In this document: in pieces, positions 52,792 to 62,059 of the stretch | Position numbering within the stretch: the first letter of the stretch is position 1 | How the letters are laid out: every line of letters begins with the position of its first letter | NCBI GenBank assembly: GCA_000433535.1 | Contig: FR892661.1 | Span: forward strand, 1 to 62,313 | Direction: 5' to 3' | DNA from: Dorea sp. CAG:317 | GTDB taxonomy: Bacteria; Bacillota; Clostridia; Lachnospirales; Lachnospiraceae | Length of the DNA stretch: 62,313 bases | Translations under genes and position numbers: made by a program | The notes under the pieces: model-generated | Databases searched by the model: none | Seen by the model: only the letters and a program-made list of their open reading frames with translations | Told to the model about the DNA's origin: nothing

Positions 52792-54213
52792 ATGTATGAT
52801 GTAAATTCGAAACGCGCTGAAGATTTTATTAACCACGAGGAGATTCTTGACACGCTTGCCTATGCAGACGAGAATAAGAATAACCTTCCGCTGATTGAAT
52901 CTCTGATTGAGAAAGCAGCTAAGCGGAAGGGACTCTCGCACCGAGAGGCTTCTGTTCTCCTTGCCTGTGAAGACAAGGAGATGAACGAGAAGATTTTCCG
53001 ACTTGCGGAGCAGATCAAAAAGGATTTCTACGGAAATCGTATTGTTCTGTTTGCACCGTTGTATCTTTCTAACTACTGTATTAACGGCTGTACTTACTGC
53101 CCATATCATATGAAAAACAAGCATATTACCCGTAAGAAATTATCACAGGAAGAAATCAAAAAAGAAGTGATTGCTCTGCAGGACATGGGACACAAACGAC
53201 TGGCTCTTGAAGCGGGTGAAGATCCGGTTCACAACACGATGGAGTATTATCTGGATTCTATCAACACCATTTACAATATTAAACATAAAAACGGAGCCAT
53301 TCGTCGCGTAAATATCAACATTGCCGCAACAACTGTAGATAACTATCGTCTGTTGAAGGAAGCCGGAATCGGAACCTATATTTTATTCCAGGAAACCTAT
53401 CACAAGGACAGCTACCTTGAGCTTCATCCGACAGGACCAAAGCATGACTACGACTATCATACGGAAGCAATGGACCGTGCCATGGAAGGCGGTGTAGACG
53501 ATGTAGGAATCGGAGTTCTCTTCGGTCTTGATAAATTCCGTTACGAATTTGCAGGGCTCTTAATGCACGCAGAGCATTTAGAAGCGGCATTTGGCGTGGG
53601 TCCTCACACAATCAGTGTACCAAGACTTCGCAATGCAGACGACATTGATGCCAGTGCATTTACAAATGGAATCGATGACGATACCTTTGCTAAAATCGTA
53701 GCATGTATTCGAATTGCCGTTCCTTATACCGGCATGATCATTTCCACAAGAGAAAGTCAAAAAGTACGTGAGCGAGTGCTTCACCTCGGTGTCTCTCAGA
53801 TCAGCGGCGGTTCCAAAACCAGCGTTGGCGGATACTGCGAACCGGAACCGGAAGATGAAAAGTCCGAACAATTTGACGTTATCGACAATCGTACACTGGA
53901 TGAGGTGGTACGCTGGCTTATGGAAATGGATTATCTGCCAAGCTTCTGTACCGCATGTTATCGCGAAGGTCGTACCGGAGACCGCTTCATGTCATTGTGT
54001 AAGAGCGGTCAGATTCAAAACTGCTGCCACCCAAATGCACTGATGACTTTGCAGGAATATTTAATGGATTACGCATCTCCTGAGACAAAGCGTATCGGAG
54101 ATCTGTTGATCGACAAAGAAGTTTTGAATGTTCCAAATGAAAAAGCCCGTGCAGTTGTATTGGAAAATCTGAAGTTGATCCGGGAAAATAATCGACGTGA
54201 TTTCCGGTTTTAG
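52792..54213 (+). CDS. hydG: [FeFe]-hydrogenase H-cluster maturase HydG (radical SAM tyrosine lyase)
   Basis: 473 residues. The radical SAM motif CINGCTYC (C96, C100, C103) is at the N-terminal third, and the C-terminal auxiliary cluster region CTACYREGRTGDRFMSLC is complete. HydG cleaves tyrosine to give the CO and CN ligands of the H-cluster. AAAGGAGG lies 7 bases before the ATG at 52792; the ATG at 52753 has no ribosome binding site and lies in the hairpin. Confidence 0.97.
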   Translation: MYDVNSKRAEDFINHEEILDTLAYADENKNNLPLIESLIEKAAKRKGLSHREASVLLACEDKEMNEKIFRLAEQIKKDFYGNRIVLFAPLYLSNYCINGCTYCPYHMKNKHITRKKLSQEEIKKEVIALQDMGHKRLALEAGEDPVHNTMEYYLDSINTIYNIKHKNGAIRRVNINIAATTVDNYRLLKEAGIGTYILFQETYHKDSYLELHPTGPKHDYDYHTEAMDRAMEGGVDDVGIGVLFGLDKFRYEFAGLLMHAEHLEAAFGVGPHTISVPRLRNADDIDASAFTNGIDDDTFAKIVACIRIAVPYTGMIISTRESQKVRERVLHLGVSQISGGSKTSVGGYCEPEPEDEKSEQFDVIDNRTLDEVVRWLMEMDYLPSFCTACYREGRTGDRFMSLCKSGQIQNCCHPNALMTLQEYLMDYASPETKRIGDLLIDKEVLNVPNEKARAVVLENLKLIRENNRRDFRF

Positions 54214-54249
54214 TTTATCTTATACACATTTTCACACAGGAGGAATACT

Positions 54250-55470
54250 ATGACTTTAAATAACACCCCTTCTTCCGAGCGGGTCCACATCGGTATTTTC
54301 GGCAGACGCAATGCCGGAAAATCCAGCCTGATCAATGCTCTGACAGGGCAGTCTCTTGCCATTGTCTCTGATGTCAAGGGCACAACAACTGATCCTGTCT
54401 TAAAGGCGATGGAGCTTCTCCCGCTGGGCCCTGTAGTGATGATCGACACGCCCGGTCTTGATGACACCGGTACGCTTGGAGCTATGCGCGTGCAAAAGGC
54501 TTATCAAATCCTCAACAAGACTGATATTGCTCTTCTTGTCATTGATGCCTCCGACGGCGTAACCGGTGAAGATTCCGCTATTTTGTCGCGGATTCAGGAG
54601 AAGAAGATTCCTTATCTTGTCGTTTGGAATAAAATGGATCTGCTGGAGAACAATAAGCTTTCCACAAGACAATTGGAGAACTTCCTCCATGAGTACCATG
54701 TTCCTGAAGATTACATAATTCCGGTAAGTGCACATACAGGGCACAACATTTACACATTAAAGGAACGAATTGCCGCCTTCGCACCTGCTGAAGATGATAA
54801 AAACCATATTGTCAGTGACCTGATCCACCCGAATGATTTTGTCGTTCTCGTAGTTCCCATTGACAAAGCAGCTCCAAAAGGACGGCTTATCCTGCCACAG
54901 CAGCAGACAATCCGGGACATTCTGGACACCGGTGCAACCGCTATCGTCACCAGAGATTCTGAATTTGCCGATACGTTAAACCATCTCGGCAAAGCTCCGT
55001 CTCTCGTGATCACTGACAGTCAGGTGTTCGGCAAGATCAGCAAACTGACTCCGCCGAACATTCCTCTGACGTCTTTCTCGATTTTATTTGCAAGATACAA
55101 AGGCAATCTTGACACTGTTGTAAATGGTGCCTGCGCATTGGACACTTTGCAGGATGGCGATACCATTCTCCTGTGCGAAGGTTGTACCCACCACCGGCAA
55201 TGCGAAGACATTGGCACGGTAAAGCTTCCGAAATGGATACGGGAATATACCGGGAAAACATTAAATTTCGCATTTACAAGCGGTACCGAATTTCCACTGG
55301 AGCTTGAGCAATATAAGATGATCATCCACTGCGGCGGATGTACGCTAAATGAGAGGGAAATGAGATACCGTCTGAAATGTGCCGAAGACGCAAAGCTTCC
55401 GATTACCAATTATGGAACTGCGATTGCGTATATGAAAGGAATTCTTGAGCGAAGTATAGAAATCTTTTAG
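54250..55470 (+). CDS. hydF: [FeFe]-hydrogenase H-cluster maturation GTPase HydF
   Basis: 406 residues. The GTPase domain has the P-loop GRRNAGKSS (18-26), DTPGLDDTG and WNKMDLL. The C-terminal part carries the cluster-binding residues in CEGCTHHRQCED and HCGGCTLNERE. HydF is the scaffold on which the [2Fe] subcluster is built before transfer to the hydrogenase. AGGAGG precedes the ATG, 37 bases after hydG. Confidence 0.96.
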   Translation: MTLNNTPSSERVHIGIFGRRNAGKSSLINALTGQSLAIVSDVKGTTTDPVLKAMELLPLGPVVMIDTPGLDDTGTLGAMRVQKAYQILNKTDIALLVIDASDGVTGEDSAILSRIQEKKIPYLVVWNKMDLLENNKLSTRQLENFLHEYHVPEDYIIPVSAHTGHNIYTLKERIAAFAPAEDDKNHIVSDLIHPNDFVVLVVPIDKAAPKGRLILPQQQTIRDILDTGATAIVTRDSEFADTLNHLGKAPSLVITDSQVFGKISKLTPPNIPLTSFSILFARYKGNLDTVVNGACALDTLQDGDTILLCEGCTHHRQCEDIGTVKLPKWIREYTGKTLNFAFTSGTEFPLELEQYKMIIHCGGCTLNEREMRYRLKCAEDAKLPITNYGTAIAYMKGILERSIEIF

Positions 55471-55513
55471 TATAAAAAATAGAGCGGAAAATTTAATATT
55501 TCATTACAACGCA

Positions 55514-55541
55514 ATGCCGGTGAGTCAAAATGACCCACCGG
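55514..55541. other. Hairpin between convergent hydF and HipA-like genes
   Basis: GCCGGTGAGTCA and TGACCCACCGGC form a stable stem with a short loop and one mismatch. Neither strand has a good T run, so its role as terminator is uncertain. Confidence 0.35.
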
Positions 55542-55586
55542 CAAAACACATATTTCAAATCATTCCCGAAACGCTTTTTAAAACGC

Positions 55587-56660
55587 TTACAACCGCCTAA
55601 GTTCTTCTGCTCTTTCCAGAACTCCTTCCCATTGCTTCTCACTTAACAGCTCTGGCTTTTGCATACCTTCCAAGCCACTAAAATCTATTCTCAGTTCTTT
55701 TTGAGCAAGAACTGCCGAATCATATAATGACACTATTTCATCCGTTGTCTGTGACATTACATTCCGATCATCTCCAAATGTATGATCATGATCGAATAAC
55801 GGACAGTATCCAACTAATTTCCCACTGGTATTTTCCATCAAAAAGCCCCAGTTCTGCTCATGTCTGTCATTATTGTTCAAAATGTAATCCGCGACCTGCA
55901 TCTCTAAATAAGCCTTCCGATCTAACTTTTCTGCCTCTTTGTAAGCATTCACTCCATACGATTCACAAAAAATTTTAAATTCTTCAAAGGTAACCATTGC
56001 AACATCTTCTGAGGTAAACAGTTTTGATTTTACAATTCGCTCTCCTACCCCCTCAATCCACCCACGTCTTTCTTCTGATAAATAAGATGCAATTTCATTT
56101 TCCTCTGAAACTTCATAATGAATATGATTGATGTGAAGCGCGGTCAAAATCTCATCGGCAGGGATTTCATATTTCCCCACTTTATGAAGAAATAAATCTT
56201 CTCCTTGCCGAATCCATCCTTTCGCACTTGCTCCAAATGTCGTTAATTCCGGAGTATGAATGTTTTTCTGTTCTTTTATCTCTTCTTGATGCCAGATTGC
56301 CCTTCCGGATAAAGAGATTTCTGTAATAAACAAAGAAAGCGGATTTTGGAATAAATTCACTTCCTCCCATGTTTTGTCATCCCCGTCTTGACGAATCCAG
56401 TAAGAATCTTCCAAACTAAGTCCCCTGCAGGCTTTACATACTGCATAGCGATTATTCTGCGACAGACGCATTGCATTCAAAATTTCTTTTGCATAACTCC
56501 GCCCGATTGATAAGGTACGGTTTGATGCCCACTCCATAAATGCGACAAAAGTAACTTCTTTTTTTCGTAATGCAAACGGTAATCTATCAAAATCAAGAAT
56601 TTTACATTCTCCATTATCTTGTATACTTAATAAAGGCTTGTTTTTTAATAACAGTAACAT
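55587..56660 (-). CDS. HipA-like kinase-fold protein without a HipB partner
   Basis: 357 residues. The C-terminal half carries the HipA catalytic segment DYILNNNDRHEQNWGFL (D265, N-rich loop, H267) and the metal-binding FDHDHTF (D290, D292), as in HipA/CtkA-type Ser/Thr kinases. The N-terminal ~80 residues with CKACRG are unlike HipA's usual N-terminus. There is no adjacent HipB antitoxin gene on either side, so it is probably not a standard HipBA module. AGAAGG precedes the ATG. Confidence 0.78.
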   Translation of the reverse strand: MLLLLKNKPLLSIQDNGECKILDFDRLPFALRKKEVTFVAFMEWASNRTLSIGRSYAKEILNAMRLSQNNRYAVCKACRGLSLEDSYWIRQDGDDKTWEEVNLFQNPLSLFITEISLSGRAIWHQEEIKEQKNIHTPELTTFGASAKGWIRQGEDLFLHKVGKYEIPADEILTALHINHIHYEVSEENEIASYLSEERRGWIEGVGERIVKSKLFTSEDVAMVTFEEFKIFCESYGVNAYKEAEKLDRKAYLEMQVADYILNNNDRHEQNWGFLMENTSGKLVGYCPLFDHDHTFGDDRNVMSQTTDEIVSLYDSAVLAQKELRIDFSGLEGMQKPELLSEKQWEGVLERAEELRRL

Positions 56661-56936
56661 ATCCTTCTAAAGTCCTTTCAAATCATTCCATTATAAACTT
56701 ATTATAAAATAATGAACCATCTCATTTAGGAATACACAACGAAATCTGATATCTGTATTATAACTTTTACCTTTCTATTCTGCAAGCAATATCCTTTTAC
56801 TTCACCTTAAGCCTTACGGTCAGAATCTCTCACATCAAAAGAACTTGGGGGGCTCCTATACCTTTGTTCCCAATCCATGCCATGGTGTTTCACTTACATA
56901 AAAATGCTCCCTTACTTGTTTTTCTATTGTCCTTTA

Positions 56937-58829
56937 CTAATCCGCGTTACTTGCCGCAATCTTTACCCGGCTCCACAGATCTCCCATAATTTTCTTTGTA
57001 TCTTCGTTGTACACGAACACTTCATCATTTGGATTATCAATTCTTGGAATGTAGGCTTCGATTCCTTCGTAATCTCCGCCCTCTCCGTAAATGTCATCCA
57101 TAACCTCCTGATTTGCGGATGTATATCCCACATAACTGGAGTTGTCATATGCGCCGTCATAATCACTTGCGTAATTGATAAATGCATGTGCAAGCTCCGG
57201 GTTCTTCGCATTCTTCGGAATTACCATAGCATCAGACCAGAGATTCGTTCCTGTATCCGGCATGTAGTAACCCATGTTCTCATTTTCTTCCATCACATAA
57301 GTTGCATCTCCGGAATAAATCAATCCCAATGCTTTTCTTCCCTGCGCCATATTATCAATGATCTCATCCGTCACGATTTCTGCATCCATCGTTTCCACAC
57401 ATTGAACCAGCCAGTCATATGCCTCCTGGATCTCCTTTTCACTGGTTGTATTCATAGAATAGCCAAGGTCTTTTAACGCCATCATAAAGGCATCACGTTC
57501 TGAATCATAGAGATACACATCTCCTTTATATTTCTCGTCTAAGAAAATGCCAAAGCCTTCTGCTTCCAAATCTCTTATTTCTACCTTCGTTTTATCATAT
57601 ACGATTCCTACTGTTCCCCAAAAATACGGAACTGAATATTCATTCTGTGGATCATAAGGCAAACCTTTCACTGCATCTGCCAGCTTATCCATACAGGTCA
57701 GCTTCGACTTATCCAGCTTCTGAAGAAGGTCTTCATCAATCAATCGTTGCACCATATAATCACTAGGTACCAAAACATCATATGGCTCTTGATTTGCAAC
57801 CTTAATATACATCTGTTCATTAGAGTCAAAGCTTTCCTGAACAACAATTGCCCCGGTCTCCTCTTCAAAATCTCTGAGGATATTTTCACCTGTATACTCG
57901 CCCCAGTTATAGAGATACAGTGTCTGTCCTTCAAACGGTCTTTCTTTTTCTTCCCCGCCAAATTTCACAATTCCAATTACAACCACAAGCGCTGCCGCCA
58001 CAAGAACTCCCGGAAGAACTCTCCGTTTCCTGATTTCTTCCTTCTTCCTGCGTTTTGCCGATAATACAGGCGCCAGGTTAATGATCACAAGCGCAACCGT
58101 AATAATTAAAACCATACAAGTAGAAATTGCGTTGATGCTTGGGTTCACACGTTTACTCATTGTATACACGATGATACTTAAGTTCTTTACACCGCCTCCT
58201 GTGACGAAATAAGAAATAATAAAATCATCAATAGACATGGTAAATGCAATCAGACCTCCGGAGATAATTCCCGGTGTGATCTGCGGCACGATTACTTTGC
58301 GAAGTGCCTGCCAGGGAGTTGCTCCCAAGTCCATGGCCGCATCCGCAAGGTTTGGATCTAACTGCCTGATCTTCGGCATCACAGACAGCATCACATACGG
58401 AATACAAAATGCAATATGCGCCAACAACATTGTCATATATCCTTTTTCTACCTTGAAAGTAATAAAAAGAAGCATAAAACCAATCGCTGTTACAATCTCC
58501 GGGTTCATCATAGGCAGATTGTTCACCTGCTCCATCAGCCCGCGGATCACCTTCTTCGACTTACTAAGTCCGATTGCCGCAATCGTTCCTGCCACTGTTG
58601 AGATAAACGTAGCAAGGAGCGCCACACTGAACGTAGTATACAAAGCCTCCATCATATCCTGCGATTCCAGCATGTGCTGATACCAACGCAGTGAAAATCC
58701 TGTAAAACTGGTCAGTGATTTTCCATCGTTAAACGAAAAGATGATCATATATGCAATGGGAAGATAGAAGAAAATGATCATCAGAATCATAAGTATTTTC
58801 CCAAATGGTCTTTTTCCTTTGTTCTGCAT
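56937..58829 (-). CDS. PotC-PotD fusion: spermidine/putrescine permease and substrate-binding protein
   Basis: 630 residues. Residues 1-256 are a PotC-type permease with six helices and the EAA loop in DLGATPWQALRKVIVP. A basic linker and one additional helix (281-300) lead to a PotD-type periplasmic-binding domain (309-630), starting GQTLYLYNWGEYTGENILRD. The extra helix would display the binding domain on the outer face. The gene is last in potA-potB-potCD, with AGGAGG before the ATG. Fusing both subunits replaces a separate lipoprotein. Confidence 0.94.
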   Translation of the reverse strand: MQNKGKRPFGKILMILMIIFFYLPIAYMIIFSFNDGKSLTSFTGFSLRWYQHMLESQDMMEALYTTFSVALLATFISTVAGTIAAIGLSKSKKVIRGLMEQVNNLPMMNPEIVTAIGFMLLFITFKVEKGYMTMLLAHIAFCIPYVMLSVMPKIRQLDPNLADAAMDLGATPWQALRKVIVPQITPGIISGGLIAFTMSIDDFIISYFVTGGGVKNLSIIVYTMSKRVNPSINAISTCMVLIITVALVIINLAPVLSAKRRKKEEIRKRRVLPGVLVAAALVVVIGIVKFGGEEKERPFEGQTLYLYNWGEYTGENILRDFEEETGAIVVQESFDSNEQMYIKVANQEPYDVLVPSDYMVQRLIDEDLLQKLDKSKLTCMDKLADAVKGLPYDPQNEYSVPYFWGTVGIVYDKTKVEIRDLEAEGFGIFLDEKYKGDVYLYDSERDAFMMALKDLGYSMNTTSEKEIQEAYDWLVQCVETMDAEIVTDEIIDNMAQGRKALGLIYSGDATYVMEENENMGYYMPDTGTNLWSDAMVIPKNAKNPELAHAFINYASDYDGAYDNSSYVGYTSANQEVMDDIYGEGGDYEGIEAYIPRIDNPNDEVFVYNEDTKKIMGDLWSRVKIAASNAD

Positions 58830-58831
58830 GA

Positions 58832-59668
58832 CTATTCCTCCTTTCCGCCCTGATTACGAAGCTCCACTTTTCGAACCGCCATCATAAGAAGCATCATGAT
58901 GACTGCCATAATCATAGAGATCGCGCTTCCGAAGTTCCACTCGCCTACCGTAATAAACTGATTTTCAATCATATTTCCGATAAGGAAATACTGTCCGCCT
59001 CCCAGAAGCTTCGGGATAAAGAACGAGCTGACCGCAGGAAGAAACACAAGTGTAATTCCGTTGATCACACCGGGAAGCGACAAAGGTAATGTCACTCTGC
59101 GGAAAGTCTGTGCCGGACTTGCTCCAAGATCTGCACTGGCTTCCAGAAGTGAATTGTCCATTTTCGACAGAGATGTCTGAATCTGCAAAATCATAAATGG
59201 CAGGAAGTTGTACACCATGCCGAGAAGAACTGCTCCTTCCGTATACAGAAGATCTACATTGCCCATTCCGAGAAACTGCAGGATTTTCTGAATCAGCCCG
59301 CCTTCACTGAGCATGCCGATCCATGCATAAGTTCTTACGAGCATATTGATCCACATCGGAAGTGTGATACATAAAATCAATGCATTCTGTACCTTTTCTC
59401 TGCTCCGCGCAATAAAATATGCAACCGGGTAGCCGAGAAGCAGACAGATTATCGTTGTCTTTACTGCAATCATAAGAGAGCGCCAGAGAATCAATAAAAA
59501 GTCACGGTCGGTAAAAAACTTGATATAATGCTCCAGCGTAAAGGAGAACGATATGATACTGTTGCCCTGTTCCATCACAGAATAGAGCGCGATCAGCGCC
59601 ATCGGGAGTACCAGCATCATCACCGCCCACACGATGTATGGCAGCGCAAGCTGCGAGAATTTCTTCAT
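58832..59668 (-). CDS. potB: Spermidine/putrescine ABC transporter permease PotB
   Basis: 278 residues with six helices and the EAA loop ASADLGASPAQTFRRVTLP. PotB pairs with the PotC domain of the next gene to form the membrane channel. The start overlaps the potA stop by one base (TAATG), and the gene ends two bases before potCD. Confidence 0.93.
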   Translation of the reverse strand: MKKFSQLALPYIVWAVMMLVLPMALIALYSVMEQGNSIISFSFTLEHYIKFFTDRDFLLILWRSLMIAVKTTIICLLLGYPVAYFIARSREKVQNALILCITLPMWINMLVRTYAWIGMLSEGGLIQKILQFLGMGNVDLLYTEGAVLLGMVYNFLPFMILQIQTSLSKMDNSLLEASADLGASPAQTFRRVTLPLSLPGVINGITLVFLPAVSSFFIPKLLGGGQYFLIGNMIENQFITVGEWNFGSAISMIMAVIMMLLMMAVRKVELRNQGGKEE

Positions 59669-61245
59669 TAGTAGGTCCCCTTAGACATCACATGAATATC
59701 TTCCGGGAAGAATGTCAGACCGACCTCCTGACCTTCCTCTGTATAATCCGTTGTATGGATCTTGAATTCTCGTCCTGTTGTAGAGAACGTAATCGGATAT
59801 ACGCCTTCTGTGATCTCGTCAGAATCAAAATCATAATCTACACTGATATCTACACTTTCATCTTCATTGCTGAGCTTCCATCCCTGTGCATTTGCCCATG
59901 TTTTCAGATCTGTGTCAAGCGCCTGGGATTCCTGAATCTCGGTCGCTGTTTTAATAAAGTTAAATGCCATAACCGCTTCATTTGCTTTCTCATTTTTCAC
60001 AAATGGCTGATCCACAACAAAGATCGTACACTCAATGCTTGTTCCGTTAGCTGTAGTAAATGTAACCGGATACTGTCCTTCCTCTTCTGCCAATTCATAC
60101 TCAACCTTGGCAATAGACACGTACTCATCACTTTCTACCTCCCACGCCTGAGCATTGGCAAGTGCGATGATCTCCTTGTCATCCATATTTTCTACATCAT
60201 CGATATCTACATAGAAATTGTTGGCGCTGATCTTTTCCGTTCCGTCTTCGCTGGTCACATCATGGTTACGGATCACGCGCATATTTACCGTTACAGAAGT
60301 ACCCGGCACAGTCTCTACCATAATCTCATAGTGGACACCTTTAAAAAGAACGCTTAACACTTCTCCGGTCATTTTTCCATCTTCGACAGGAACGATATCA
60401 ATATCCTCCGGTCGAATGACTACATCCACTTTCTCATTTTTCTTAAATCCATAGTCCACACAGTCAAACACAATATCGTCAAACTGTACTTTATAGTCTT
60501 CCAGCATGGTTCCAGATAAAATATTACTTTCTCCGATAAAGTTCGCCACAAAACGGTTTGCCGGCTCATTGTAAATATCCTGTGGGGAACCGACCTGCTG
60601 AATCTCTCCGTTTTTCATAACAACGATCTTATCCGACATCGTAAGCGCTTCTTCCTGATCGTGGGTAACGAAGATAAATGTAATTCCGACTTCCTGCTGA
60701 ATCCTTTTCAACTCATACTGCATTTCCTTACGGAGTTTCAAGTCAAGCGCTGCCAAAGGCTCGTCCAGAAGCAGAACTTTCGGCTCATTTACAAGAGCTC
60801 TCGCAATCGCAACTCGCTGCTGCTGACCACCGGAAAGTAAGGTTGTATTTTTGTCTTCATACCCTTCCAGCCCAATCAGTCTTAACATTTTCATCACTTT
60901 CTGATCGATAACGTCCTTACTTACCTTCTTAATCTTTAATCCAAAAGCGATATTTTCGTATACGCTCAAATGCGGGAACAGCGCATATTTCTGAAACACT
61001 GTATTTAATTCTCTCTCATAAGGCGGTTTACTGCTGATCTCTTCTCCGTCAAAAATCACTTTCCCTTCGTCTGCATCCAAAAATCCACCTAAAATACGAA
61101 GCAATGTTGTCTTTCCACATCCACTTGGACCTAAAAGTGTTACAAATTCATTTTCATAAATATCCAGATTAATCCCTTTTAATACGATCTGGCTTCCAAA
61201 CTGTTTTACAATCTCCCGAAATTCGATAATCTTGTTCTCTTCCAT
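59668..61245 (-). CDS. potA: Spermidine/putrescine ABC ATPase PotA with adhesin-like repeat insertion
   Basis: 525 residues against about 350 in usual PotA. Residues 1-240 are a normal ATPase: Walker A GPSGCGKT, signature LSGGQQQRV, Walker B LLLDEPLAALD and H-loop FVTHD. The TOBE domain starts at VDVVIRPEDIDIVP and ends with EVGLTFFPEDIHVM. Between them (about residues 313-496) lie two and a half tandem repeats sharing ANAQ-W and G-YPVTF, which resemble surface-protein beta domains rather than TOBE. AGGAGA precedes the ATG at 61245. The gene follows the XRE-cupin regulator. Confidence 0.9.
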   Translation of the reverse strand: MEENKIIEFREIVKQFGSQIVLKGINLDIYENEFVTLLGPSGCGKTTLLRILGGFLDADEGKVIFDGEEISSKPPYERELNTVFQKYALFPHLSVYENIAFGLKIKKVSKDVIDQKVMKMLRLIGLEGYEDKNTTLLSGGQQQRVAIARALVNEPKVLLLDEPLAALDLKLRKEMQYELKRIQQEVGITFIFVTHDQEEALTMSDKIVVMKNGEIQQVGSPQDIYNEPANRFVANFIGESNILSGTMLEDYKVQFDDIVFDCVDYGFKKNEKVDVVIRPEDIDIVPVEDGKMTGEVLSVLFKGVHYEIMVETVPGTSVTVNMRVIRNHDVTSEDGTEKISANNFYVDIDDVENMDDKEIIALANAQAWEVESDEYVSIAKVEYELAEEEGQYPVTFTTANGTSIECTIFVVDQPFVKNEKANEAVMAFNFIKTATEIQESQALDTDLKTWANAQGWKLSNEDESVDISVDYDFDSDEITEGVYPITFSTTGREFKIHTTDYTEEGQEVGLTFFPEDIHVMSKGTY

Positions 61246-61314
61246 CTCACATCTCCTTCCTGTTTTAAGAAAACCCTCACATAAAATCAACCACTTGCCA
61301 CATTTCTTATTTTT

Positions 61315-61848
61315 CTAAAACATAGGCGGTGTTGTCACCCATAACACTTTCGCCTCGCTATTTCCATGATTATATAAGTAATGACTCTTATCGCCGCTCA
61401 TATAAAATGTTTCTTTTGCCTTTACTTTGTACTTTTTATTTCCCTGTACGATCGTAATCGCTCCCTTGAGCACATAGCCGAACTCTTCGCCCTGATAGGA
61501 TAACATTTTCTGACTCTTCCCGTGGGGATGAAGGGTAAGCACGATCGGCTCCATCTGATTCTTCTGCGCGTTCGGAATGACCCACTCAATCTGATAATCT
61601 TCCTGCTCATCCACAAAGAAATCCTGCTTCGAAAAAACAATCTGTTTTTCTTCTTCCTCATGGAAAAATTCGGACAAATTACTGCCCAGCGCCTCTACAA
61701 TATCTGCCAGTGTCGCGATACTGGGTGTTGTAAGATTTCGCTCTACCTGTGACAAAAATCCTTTCGTCAATTCACTGCGTGACGCCAAGTCTCCGAGAGT
61801 CAGCTCATTCTGCAGACGCAGCTCTTTTAACTTCTTTCCTATATCCAC
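61315..61848 (-). CDS. XRE-cupin transcriptional regulator
   Basis: 177 residues. The N-terminal XRE domain (LGDLASRSELTKGFLSQVE) is followed by a cupin domain with FGYVLKGAITIVQG. Proteins of this PuuR-like layout control polyamine transport or use, and here the gene heads the pot operon, so the ligand is probably a polyamine. Translation starts at GTG (61848) with AGAGG upstream. Confidence 0.88.
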   Translation of the reverse strand: MDIGKKLKELRLQNELTLGDLASRSELTKGFLSQVERNLTTPSIATLADIVEALGSNLSEFFHEEEEKQIVFSKQDFFVDEQEDYQIEWVIPNAQKNQMEPIVLTLHPHGKSQKMLSYQGEEFGYVLKGAITIVQGNKKYKVKAKETFYMSGDKSHYLYNHGNSEAKVLWVTTPPMF

Positions 61849-61871
61849 TTTATCACGCCTCTCGTTTAGTA

Positions 61872-61900
61872 TTATTAAACTTTTCTTTTAAAATCGTCAA
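61872..61900 (-). promoter_or_regulatory. Probable promoter of the XRE-pot operon
   Basis: TTGACG (61895-61900), a 17-bp spacer and TAATAA (61872-61877) on the minus strand lie about 20 bases before the GTG start. The -10 is imperfect. Confidence 0.45.
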
Positions 61901-62008
61901 ACAGCTTATATTATACAGTATTCTTTCGGAAATGCAAGCGTAATCCGGCAATTATCCTAACTTTGTCACTTTATACTAAACATATGGTTCAGCTTTATCA
62001 AACCCAAA

Positions 62009-62046
62009 AAGAGCTTCCGAAACTCTTTGTTTTTTCGGAAGCTCTG
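62009..62046 (-). terminator. Terminator of the Nif11-like gene
   Basis: AGAGCTTCCGAAA and TTTCGGAAGCTCT form a 13-bp stem with a ten-base loop, followed on the minus strand by TTTTT. Confidence 0.82.
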
Positions 62047-62059
62047 TCTTTCTTTTTCC

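Noticed and set aside
56661..56936. Intergenic segment after potCD with a CTTACGGTCA word also found in the hydE leader
   Set aside because: An 11-base shared word is expected by chance many times in a window this size; no RNA family or repeat could be recognised there.
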